From assembly GCA_905236755.1 (NCBI GenBank), contig CAJOCR010000011.1, positions 1-64,000 on the forward strand: a DNA stretch of 64,000 nucleotides, given 5' to 3'. Positions 1 through 6,334 of this stretch are shown here, piece after piece; position 1 is the stretch's first letter; every line of letters starts with the position of its first letter. A model generated the notes under the pieces. That model was given only the letters and a program-made list of their open reading frames with translations, had not been told where the DNA came from and ran no database searches. The position numbers were made by a program, and so were the translations under genes. Origin of the DNA: an uncultured Prevotella sp. (lineage in GTDB: Bacteria > Bacteroidota > Bacteroidia > Bacteroidales > Bacteroidaceae).

Positions 1-80
1 CTTTTCAAAGAATTAATCTCTTGCGAAATCTAAACCGCACTCGGCTTATTATCTTGCTCCCGTGTTTTCGAAAGCGAGTG
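1..80 (-). other. 5' leader of a leftward transcript, possibly an rRNA operon
   Basis: Downstream of the leftward promoter at 81-111 there is no reading frame. Read on the minus strand, the leader begins with a GC-richer stretch (CTCGCTTTCG) and ends at the window edge with a TTCTTTGA box (positions 5-12). From memory, Bacteroidales 16S rRNA leaders combine a TACCTTTGC promoter, a CGCTTTCG-like start and a TTCTTTGA box shortly before the 16S gene. The 16S gene itself would lie left of position 1 and is not visible, so this is an inference from the leader only. Confidence 0.4.
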
Positions 81-111
81 CAAAGGTAGTCCTTTTTTCT
101 AAACTACCAAA
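81..111 (-). promoter_or_regulatory. Bacteroidota-type promoter, leftward
   Basis: On the minus strand TTTG (108-111) is followed after 19 nt by TACCTTTG (81-88), a near-perfect match to the Bacteroidota sigma-70 consensus TTTG-N20-TAnnTTTG. It fires toward the left edge, away from everything annotated here. The A/T-rich stretch from 112 to 170 could act as an UP-like element. Confidence 0.6.
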
Positions 112-787
112 ACTTTCAGAAAAGAAATTTCAATTTTATGCAACTTTTTCCATTATATTGACAGACCGTACGCAGCCGTAACAACATATACATTATAATA
201 TTAAAAGAACCAAAAAGAACATCTGATTAAGAATGTGGAATTAGGACTGCGTAGCTGGCTGTTCCCGATAGGGAGATAAAGCAATTGGTTGCCCTGCGGG
301 CAATTATGAACCAACGGTCATCGACCATTGGAAGATAATTATTCAATGTTGAATTACTTTCCTGTTGGTTAGCCCTCCCCCTCGCAAAGCAATATGTAAA
401 TATTGAAATAATGAAATCTGGAAAGATGGAGCGTACAGCGCTTTAATTCTTCATTGAATAATTCAACATCGCACAAAGTGCGACTAATTGAAAATTCAAC
501 ATTCCTAATTCCAAATTTCTTTTGGGCTGATAGCCCCTAAGTAGCCCCATAGCAGCCCCTAAGTAGCCCCCAACTAGCCCCTTGGCAGCCTCTTAGCAGC
601 CCCTTAGCAGCCCCAAGCAGCCCCATAAGGGCTGCTAAGAGGCTGCCAGTGCGCCGAGAGTACTGAGCCTGTGCGCTGGGAGTTCGCCTACAGTAATCAT
701 GAATAATGAGGATTTTTGTAGGTAAACAAGGAATCTAAACCAAGATTAAAATCAAGGTTAAGGTTAAAGTTGTTATCAAGGTTAAAG
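112..787. other. Intergenic region with hairpins and mosaic repeats, no gene
   Basis: No convincing reading frame is present between the leftward leader and the MetE-like gene. The region holds a small hairpin at 290-303 (GCCC/GGGC), AT-rich mosaic sequence with the palindrome GCACAAAGTGC near 473-483 that resembles spacers elsewhere in this window, a GC-rich tandem repeat and hairpin at 524-647 (listed separately), and a low-complexity stretch 728-795 built from AAGGTTAAAGTT-like units. Confidence 0.6.
524..647. repeat. GC-rich AGCCCC tandem repeat ending in a long hairpin
   Basis: About ten imperfect units of roughly 10 bp (AGCAGCCCCTA / AGTAGCCCC) run from 531 to 625. The segment 584-605 is then repeated in inverted orientation at 627-647, giving a stem of about 21 bp with a single bulged C and a loop of about 21 nt. 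A smaller GGGCT/AGCCC hairpin sits at 524-536. The block is far richer in G+C than its AT-rich surroundings. It has no coding potential that I can support. It could be a terminator-like or protein-bound structure, or an array expanded by slippage. Confidence 0.85.
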
Positions 788-1921
788 TTAATGTTCCCCC
801 TCTCTCCAAGCCAATTTAACGATTTCTCGAACAAGGTCAACCTTTGCCCATTGTTCTTGCTCCGTGATTCTGTTTCCAATCTCACATGAGGCGAAACCAC
901 ATTGAGGACTAAGACATAGGTTTTCTATTGGGAAATAAGTTGCAGCTTCTTTTATTCGTGCCAGAATAAAATCCTTATCTTCCAGTTCTGGACGTTTCGT
1001 TGTTATAAGTCCGAGAACCACCTTCTTGTGTTTAGGAATAAATTTCAGGGCTTCAAAACTACCAGATCTCTCATCGTCGTACTCAAGATAGAACGCATCA
1101 ACATTCTCTTGTGCAAACACGTATGGAGCAACACGGTCGTATGCACCAGAGCTTGCATAACAAGAATTATAGTTACCTCTACAGATATGAGTTGAAATAA
1201 CCAAGTCAGCAGGTTTTCCTTCCAAAGCCAGATTGTTCACTTTTAGGAATTTCTCTGCCTCATCTTCGAAAGATGTCCAGTTCTTTATCTTTTCCTGAAG
1301 GTATCTATCGTCAACAATCATACCCCAGGTGCAGTCATCAAACTGAATATTACGGCAACCAGCATCATACAAATCTTTTATCACCTGCTGATAAGCCTTT
1401 GCAATATCGTTGATTAGTTCTTCATCATCAGGATAGTAAACACGTGTATTCTCAGTGTTGTCACCACGGAAAAGTTCTGTAAGGAACTGCGCAGGAGCAG
1501 GGATGGTCTGCCGAGCAACAAAGCCCTCTTCCTCAAACTGTTTCACATAACGATAGTCATCAACAAAAGGATGATTCTTTCCACCTATCTTTCCAGTAAG
1601 TTTGATAGAACCCTTAGCTGTTTCTATACCATGAAAACGATAGCCATGTTCAAGTTCTATATGCTCAACGTTATTGAGTCCCCACATAAAATCAAGATGC
1701 CAATAAGCACGACGGAATTCACCATCAGAAAAAGCATGAATACCATGTTTCTTTTGTTTTTCAACAAGATCCTTTATCAAACGGTCTTCAACCTCTCTTA
1801 ATTCTTTTGCAGAAATATTACCTGCAGCAAACTCACGCCTTGCTACTTTCAATTCCTCTGGACGAAGGAAACTACCAACCACATCTGCACGAAAAGGTGC
1901 ATGCAAAGTCTCTTTACTCAT
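788..1921 (-). CDS. MetE-like vitamin-B12-independent methionine synthase family protein
   Basis: A 377-residue protein corresponding to the C-terminal, catalytic half of cobalamin-independent methionine synthase, like the stand-alone YxjG/YxjH proteins of Bacillus. The N-terminus shows the family's VGSFLRP motif, and the zinc-thiol site can be recognised: a His-x-Cys pair (STHICRGN) and a distal Cys in SPQCGFAS, with the typical FDGEFRR-like segment near residue 65 (SDGEFRR). These short forms methylate a thiol such as homocysteine, but the methyl donor is uncertain because the folate-binding N-terminal half is absent. It is divergent from an Lrp/AsnC regulator, with a promoter at 1965-1996. 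Family call is strong; precise substrate is not known. Confidence 0.85.
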   Translation of the reverse strand: MSKETLHAPFRADVVGSFLRPEELKVARREFAAGNISAKELREVEDRLIKDLVEKQKKHGIHAFSDGEFRRAYWHLDFMWGLNNVEHIELEHGYRFHGIETAKGSIKLTGKIGGKNHPFVDDYRYVKQFEEEGFVARQTIPAPAQFLTELFRGDNTENTRVYYPDDEELINDIAKAYQQVIKDLYDAGCRNIQFDDCTWGMIVDDRYLQEKIKNWTSFEDEAEKFLKVNNLALEGKPADLVISTHICRGNYNSCYASSGAYDRVAPYVFAQENVDAFYLEYDDERSGSFEALKFIPKHKKVVLGLITTKRPELEDKDFILARIKEAATYFPIENLCLSPQCGFASCEIGNRITEQEQWAKVDLVREIVKLAWREGEH

Positions 1922-1964
1922 AATAATCTGTTATTAGTTTTTATCGCAATTAACAATCACGACA

Positions 1965-1996
1965 CAAAAGTATAGCTTTGCTTTTTATCCACCAAA
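1965..1996 (-). promoter_or_regulatory. Promoter of the MetE-like gene
   Basis: Minus-strand TTTG (1993-1996), 20 nt spacer, then TACTTTTG (1965-1972), a full match to the Bacteroidota consensus. The -33 box nearly touches that of the rightward promoter at 2000-2031, so the two genes are fired back to back from a shared 67-bp region. Confidence 0.75.
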
Positions 1997-1999
1997 TAT

Positions 2000-2031
2000 T
2001 CTGTGATATTCAGAAAATTATGCTATATTTG
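2000..2031 (+). promoter_or_regulatory. Promoter of the Lrp/AsnC-type regulator
   Basis: TATATTTG at 2024-2031 matches the -7 box. The -33 position 20 nt upstream carries TCTG (2000-2003), a partial match to TTTG. Start codon of the regulator follows at 2087, giving a 5' leader of about 50 nt. Confidence 0.6.
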
Positions 2032-2086
2032 CAAAGAAAACAGATTATATACAGAATATTATTCTGCAATTTTAAAATAAAAGCGA

Positions 2087-2563
2087 ATGGAAAATTCAGA
2101 TGTATTAGACGAAACCGACAAGGCGATATTAAGGATATTACAAAAGAACTCACATCTTACAGTAAAGGAGCTGGCCGAAAAAGTGCACCTTAGTCCCTCT
2201 CCTACCTTTGAACGTCAGAAAAGGTTAGAGCGATTAGGCTATATAGACAGATATATGGCTGTTGTTAATCCCCATAAGGTAGGGAATAACATTCTCGTAC
2301 TATGCAATATCCGTTTAAAGCAGCACACCCAGCAACTCATACAAGAGTTTATGGATGCAGTTCAACATATTGATGAAATTACAGAGTGTTATAATACCAG
2401 TGGTGATTTCGACTTCCTGATTAAAGTATATATTAAAGACATGAAGTCCTACCAACAATTCATGCTTCACAAACTGGGAACAATCCCCTGCATCGGTAGC
2501 TTGAATAGTATATTTGTTATCGACCACACCAAAAGCACACGAGGCGTTCCCATTCCGAAATAA
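2087..2563 (+). CDS. Lrp/AsnC family transcriptional regulator
   Basis: A 158-residue Lrp/AsnC protein of usual length. Residues 7-55 form the helix-turn-helix (DETDKAILRILQKNSHLT followed by ELAEKVHLSPSP); the second half is the RAM/AsnC effector domain with the conserved GDFDFLIKV segment near residue 105. These regulators bind amino acids and form octamers on DNA. Because the gene is divergent from the MetE-like protein and the two promoters abut, it most likely senses methionine or a related amino acid and controls that neighbour and itself; this is inference. Its stop is only 3 bp from the stop of the convergent gene, leaving no room for a terminator between them. Confidence 0.9.
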   Translation: MENSDVLDETDKAILRILQKNSHLTVKELAEKVHLSPSPTFERQKRLERLGYIDRYMAVVNPHKVGNNILVLCNIRLKQHTQQLIQEFMDAVQHIDEITECYNTSGDFDFLIKVYIKDMKSYQQFMLHKLGTIPCIGSLNSIFVIDHTKSTRGVPIPK

Positions 2564-2566
2564 TGT

Positions 2567-3154
2567 TTATTTTTTCGTCTTAACCATTACAACGCTACTC
2601 TTGTCATCACCAGTATATTCCTTTGCCTCTTTCGAACCTGCTTTATAAATGGTTATACTCTTGATTGCGTGAGGATTGACTTTTCGGATATCACTTTCCG
2701 ATACAACCTTATCGCCAACAACATAAACTACTTTAGGGATATAATCCTTCATCATAACACGGATTTCTTCCGCATTCTTTTTCATTTCTTTTGCAGCTTC
2801 TTTCATTGCTGCACTTTTCTCTTTAAGATACTTAAATCCCTGTCTTATACTATCAGCTTTTAGATCATTCTTCCAAAACACAGTATCAAGAACTACAGGT
2901 TCGGTAATACGATTGATTTTCTTTGTAGTAATCGTATGAACTTCATCATATTTCTTTGTCTTCTTGTTCTTCACCACCTTGACATTATAATCCTTAATGG
3001 TTTTCCCTGCCAAAGCAGAACCATCAAAATGCTTCACCACTTTTCCGTCAACAATATATATTCTGACAGTATCACCCTTCATTTCAAATGCCTGCATCGC
3101 CACTATTCCAACAAGAGCAAACAATGTAGATAAAATTATTCTTTTCATATTCAT
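2567..3154 (-). CDS. Secreted protein with two TonB-plug-like repeats, third gene of sigma operon
   Basis: A 195-residue protein with an N-terminal signal peptide (cleavage probably after MQAFE, residue 20-25). I do not recognise a named family. It contains two related segments, about residues 30-80 and 140-195, each with the pattern V-Y-V-x-(D/G)-x-K-V-V, then a Lys-rich beta-hairpin ending in TKK. The second (VNPHAIKSITIYKAG) strongly resembles the end of a TonB receptor plug domain (DIESIEVLKDASA type), as also seen at the tail of Bacteroidota BlaR1-like proteins. Between them is a charged coiled-coil-like helix (KEKSAAMKEAAKEMKKNAEE). It lies 12 bp downstream of the anti-sigma gene, so a periplasmic partner of that signalling pair is plausible. 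Confidence 0.6.
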   Translation of the reverse strand: MNMKRIILSTLFALVGIVAMQAFEMKGDTVRIYIVDGKVVKHFDGSALAGKTIKDYNVKVVKNKKTKKYDEVHTITTKKINRITEPVVLDTVFWKNDLKADSIRQGFKYLKEKSAAMKEAAKEMKKNAEEIRVMMKDYIPKVVYVVGDKVVSESDIRKVNPHAIKSITIYKAGSKEAKEYTGDDKSSVVMVKTKK

Positions 3155-3166
3155 TCTGTTTTTAGT

Positions 3167-3949
3167 TTATTCTTCAATATTGTTAATTACAAAGGTACCT
3201 TCGGTTTCGTCTGTCATACATAAGCTATAACGACTGCCGTTGCCAGCATCATCAAAAGCAGTAACCATATAGCAGTCTCCAGCATCTTCATTTACAATCT
3301 CTATCCTTTCTGCTGTAGGGAAAGCCATAGCAGCCAAGTCTGAGATTTCAATAAAGCACTCTCTTCCTTGTCTTTCCTCCAAACCTGCAGTTGCAGTTTG
3401 AGAGGAAAGACTGTGTTGAGAGATACGAGAAACTTTATGGATTATTTTTTTGTTCTTCCTATGTTCTATTAGCTTTGAGTCGTCTTTATTCTCTGCTTGA
3501 GAAACATTTTCTCTAACAGTCATCTCTTTTGCAAGCTTTATATCATTTTTCGAATTCTTTCCCTCTACCCTATCAGTAACCAATTTTACCTGAGCAAGTT
3601 TTTTCTCTTCCTTACCAAATGGACTAATTAGCCAAATGGCTGCTAATATACAAGCAGCAGCAAGCCAAGGAAGAATACACACAAGTCGAGTCTTAATTGT
3701 CTTTGCTGATTCAGCAGACAATTCTTCTGTTTCTTTTTCATCAGCAACAAAGCTATCAAGTTCTGCCTCGCTGAAATCATAAGCATCAGTAGCAAAACTA
3801 TCAAAAAGCATTTTGTATTCAAGAAATTCCTTCGGAACATTCCGAGTATTCGCAAAATACTCTGCCAACACTTGTTCTTCTTGCTCTGTCGTTTCACCAG
3901 CCATGAAGCGATGAAGAAGTTCCATTATGTGTTCTTTACTATCTTTCAT
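3167..3949 (-). CDS. Probable anti-sigma factor, single-pass membrane protein
   Basis: The start is taken at 3949 because that ATG overlaps the sigma-factor stop (ATGA), which implies translational coupling; the open frame extends 16 codons further upstream but those lie inside the sigma gene. The product is 260 residues: a cytoplasmic helical segment (residues 1-85, MKDSKEHIMELLHRFMAGET typical of the zinc-less anti-sigma start), one membrane helix (around residues 92-108, LPWLAAACILAAIWLI), and a periplasmic Lys/Glu-rich region. It is not a FecR-type protein. Binding of the adjacent ECF sigma factor is inferred from position and topology. Confidence 0.7.
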   Translation of the reverse strand: MKDSKEHIMELLHRFMAGETTEQEEQVLAEYFANTRNVPKEFLEYKMLFDSFATDAYDFSEAELDSFVADEKETEELSAESAKTIKTRLVCILPWLAAACILAAIWLISPFGKEEKKLAQVKLVTDRVEGKNSKNDIKLAKEMTVRENVSQAENKDDSKLIEHRKNKKIIHKVSRISQHSLSSQTATAGLEERQGRECFIEISDLAAMAFPTAERIEIVNEDAGDCYMVTAFDDAGNGSRYSLCMTDETEGTFVINNIEE

Positions 3950-4440
3950 TTCGTTGTTCCTTTCATTTGTTTCATAATAGCCATTCTGGCTTTGCATATC
4001 ATTCCCCTTACCGATGATTCGGTTGTTCCCATCACCTGTGCAATATCAGCATACGAGAGGTTTTCCACATTACGCATTCTGATCATTGCCCGTTGTTTAT
4101 CAGTTAGTTGAGCTATAGCACACTCCAGTTTTCTCCTGTCCTCTTTTTCCTCCAACAGTCGTTGGGCATCACAATTATTTGTGAGGTTGTTAGCTGGACT
4201 TAAAGATTGAGTTGCACGCTTTCGTTTAAGAAATGTAATCGACGAATTCTTCACCACCACACTGGCAAGATGCAGCATTTTATCTTTATCTGCAATCCTC
4301 TCCCTTAGTGCCCATAATTTCAACAATACCTCCTGCACCAAGTCTTCTGCATCATCTTCGTTTGCGAGATAATGCAATGCTTGCCGAAACATTTGTTCCC
4401 TTAATGGCAATATGTTTTTTATGAATTCGCTTCTTTCCAT
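3946..4440 (-). CDS. ECF RNA polymerase sigma factor
   Basis: A 164-residue extracytoplasmic-function sigma factor. Region 2 is visible at residues 10-75 (EDDAEDLVQEVLLKLW is the conserved core binding -10 DNA and polymerase). Region 4 is at residues 108-160 (LTDKQRAMIRMRNVENLSYADIAQVMG, then the recognition helix TESSVRGMICKARM). It heads a three-gene operon with a 4-bp overlap to the anti-sigma gene. A -7-like box (TATTTTTG, minus strand, 4455-4462) lies just upstream but lacks a -33 partner at the right spacing, which may mean an autoregulated, non-housekeeping promoter. Confidence 0.92.
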   Translation of the reverse strand: MERSEFIKNILPLREQMFRQALHYLANEDDAEDLVQEVLLKLWALRERIADKDKMLHLASVVVKNSSITFLKRKRATQSLSPANNLTNNCDAQRLLEEKEDRRKLECAIAQLTDKQRAMIRMRNVENLSYADIAQVMGTTESSVRGMICKARMAIMKQMKGTTK

Positions 4441-4521
4441 TTTTTATTCAACTACAAAAATAACTCCTATTGCACAAAAACGCTACGCGAAATAATATTT
4501 TTCTTGTTTTTTTCGATATCA

Positions 4522-4553
4522 TTTGACGATTGAGGAGTTTTTGTTTATTTTTG
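4522..4553 (+). promoter_or_regulatory. Promoter of the 4585 outer-membrane protein gene
   Basis: TTTG at 4522-4525, 20 nt spacer, TATTTTTG at 4546-4553: a full consensus match. The start codon follows at 4585. Confidence 0.75.
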
Positions 4554-4584
4554 CAACATATTCAAATGTAATTAACCCAAAGAA

Positions 4585-5256
4585 ATGAAACTAAATTTAA
4601 AACCCATAGTTTTCATGGCGTTTATGATTGTTGCTACTTCATTGAATGCACAAGACAACAAGCATGAGTTCAGAGCAAACTTAGGTATAGGAATAGACCA
4701 ACATCTTAGGAACGTACAAGAAAGATATATCAACGACTATCATCTTGACCCTGTAGTATTGTGTATGCAACTGCCCTATATTAATCAGGTCTCAGCATCT
4801 CTTGAATATTTTAATCATATCAATAAACATTGGGCAATAGGTGGAATCTTTGGTATTTCTGCTGCATCATGCGATAATGCCAGATTTAAAGACGAAGACA
4901 TAGATTTCTATAGCTATTTCATTAACTACTTTTTCGATCCTACATCTGATTTTAGCTTTAAAAGCTCATCACAATATCTTATGCCAGCATTTAAATATTC
5001 GTGGATACCACAAAAGCATTTCTGTCTTTATTCTAAAGCTGCCATCGGAATCATGCATTACAAACAGGATGTCACATGCGATAAAATGCCATTCCTCGAA
5101 CGCCATGAAAACGGAATAAGATTCGCCTATCAGTTTTCACCTGTTGGTTTTGAATTTGGTGGCGAGCGCATTAGAGGCTTTTTTGAATTAGGCTACGGCA
5201 AGCAAGGAATATACAATGCAGGTATTTTGTTTTACTTAAACAAACAGAAAAGATAA
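4585..5256 (+). CDS. Predicted outer-membrane beta-barrel protein
   Basis: A 223-residue protein with a classical signal peptide (MKLNLKPIVFMAFMIVATSLNA, cleavage after NAQ about residue 23). The rest alternates polar and aromatic residues and ends in KAAIGIMHYK, GVGFEFGG-type and ELGYGKQGIYNAGILFYL strands, as expected for a small 8-10 strand outer-membrane barrel. No specific family was recognised. It has its own consensus promoter and precedes a membrane-bound regulator in the same direction. The region from here to about 8.9 kb is visibly richer in A+T than the flanks. Confidence 0.6.
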   Translation: MKLNLKPIVFMAFMIVATSLNAQDNKHEFRANLGIGIDQHLRNVQERYINDYHLDPVVLCMQLPYINQVSASLEYFNHINKHWAIGGIFGISAASCDNARFKDEDIDFYSYFINYFFDPTSDFSFKSSSQYLMPAFKYSWIPQKHFCLYSKAAIGIMHYKQDVTCDKMPFLERHENGIRFAYQFSPVGFEFGGERIRGFFELGYGKQGIYNAGILFYLNKQKR

Positions 5257-5299
5257 AAGCAAAAGAAGCTAAAATTAATTAGATTATTTCACCAAGTAA

Positions 5300-5331
5300 T
5301 TTGGAGTGTAAACTTTATTAGGCTATATTTG
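5300..5331 (+). promoter_or_regulatory. Promoter of the membrane-tethered regulator gene
   Basis: TTTG at 5300-5303, 20 nt spacer, TATATTTG at 5324-5331: a full consensus match. It decides the gene start: an in-frame start codon at 5329 would fall inside the -7 box, so translation must begin at the ATG at 5368. Confidence 0.75.
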
Positions 5332-5367
5332 CAAACGCATTACAAGAACAAACTTAATTTCACTTAT

Positions 5368-6117
5368 ATGAAACCGATATATAGCGTTATTGTATTTCTG
5401 ATACTCATTACGACATCAGCAATCTCAAGCATACATAACTATCATTCAACACAATGGATGATAGAGGAAGATTTAAATCATGCCCTTGTTCAAACACTAA
5501 AGACAAAATCAGAAGGGTGGATAACTCCTGATACTATTAAAACATATAAAAATAACATCTCCATTACTGCATTACGCGATTATGCATATATTTCATATGC
5601 ACTTCCTAAAGATAACAGAACAGGAATAACAAGTAAAAGTATGAAATGGCATGGTAACGGCAAAACTTTTGTCTTTAAAGGCTATGCCGCTTGTTCCATG
5701 GCAACCATGCTGAGTCTTTCTGATCAGCGACTTCCCATGACACTTGCTTCGCTTGCTATGCTATGGGCTATATTCTCATTGGCAATAAGAAAAAAACAAG
5801 AAAAAAACGTAGTTTATTCACAAACGGCATCATTCGGAGGAATAATATTAGATGAAGTTCAAGACATCTTTACAGACAAGAACAGTAATGAGATCCATCT
5901 TACCCCCATGCAACATCAGTTGATGAAACTATTTTTCTCTGCAGAAAATCACAAATTATCAAAGGACAAAATATGTTCTTCACTTTGGCCAAAGAAAGAA
6001 GATGCAAGCGACACTCTATATACCCTTATCAAACGTCTTCGCCCTACGCTGGAAAAACATTCTTCTCTTAAAATCGTATCCGACAGAGGAAAAGCATACC
6101 ATCTAAAAGCTAAATAA
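5368..6117 (+). CDS. Membrane-tethered winged-helix (OmpR-type) transcriptional regulator
   Basis: A 249-residue protein. Residues 4-20 form a membrane helix or signal anchor, about 21-122 a periplasmic domain, about 123-140 a second membrane helix (MTLASLAMLWAIFSLAI) with a positive stop (RKKQEK), and about 155-249 a cytoplasmic OmpR/PhoB-type winged helix (LTPMQHQLMKLFF, KDKICSSLWP, TLIKRLRPTLE, DRGKAYHLK). This is the reverse domain order of ToxR/CadC, which carry the winged helix at the N-terminus. There is no receiver domain, so signal transfer must be through the membrane. It sits directly upstream of an outer-membrane barrel gene whose promoter is preceded by a palindrome (6186-6219), a likely operator. 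The sensed signal is unknown. Confidence 0.8.
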   Translation: MKPIYSVIVFLILITTSAISSIHNYHSTQWMIEEDLNHALVQTLKTKSEGWITPDTIKTYKNNISITALRDYAYISYALPKDNRTGITSKSMKWHGNGKTFVFKGYAACSMATMLSLSDQRLPMTLASLAMLWAIFSLAIRKKQEKNVVYSQTASFGGIILDEVQDIFTDKNSNEIHLTPMQHQLMKLFFSAENHKLSKDKICSSLWPKKEDASDTLYTLIKRLRPTLEKHSSLKIVSDRGKAYHLKAK

Positions 6118-6185
6118 TATCAGTTCAAACGCAAATATAGTTTTCAACTATAAAGCACTGGCTAACAACAAGATACAAAACCTAC

Positions 6186-6219
6186 CAGTTATCTAACAAT
6201 TAATAATGTCAGATAACTG
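6186..6219. promoter_or_regulatory. Inverted repeat, candidate operator or terminator
   Basis: CAGTTATCT (6186-6194) and AGATAACTG (6211-6219) are perfect 9-bp inverted arms separated by 16 nt. The right arm ends 12 bp before the -33 box of the promoter at 6232-6263. As a binding site this suits a dimeric winged-helix activator such as the protein encoded just upstream. Alternatively it is a weak terminator for that gene: a T-run follows at about 6228-6234, but the stem is AT-rich and the T-run starts 8 nt after it. Confidence 0.5.
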
Positions 6220-6231
6220 TCAGGTTCTTTT

Positions 6232-6263
6232 TTTGTGTCTTTTCATTTTACAACATAACTTTG
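6232..6263 (+). promoter_or_regulatory. Promoter of the outer-membrane barrel gene
   Basis: TTTG at 6232-6235, 20 nt spacer, TAACTTTG at 6256-6263: a full consensus match. It lies inside the open frame that begins at 6206, so the real start of the barrel gene is the later ATG at 6335, with a 5' leader of about 65 nt. Confidence 0.75.
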
Positions 6264-6334
6264 TAAAAGATAAAACTACACTCAACAATTTAAGAATAAA
6301 TTCTATTTGTATTCATTCGTATAATCAGAGTAAA

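Noticed and set aside
697..900. 67-codon minus-strand frame with NxNLDFNLG repeats
   Set aside because: It is a low-complexity AAGGTTAAAGTT stretch that overlaps the end of the MetE-like gene in another frame.
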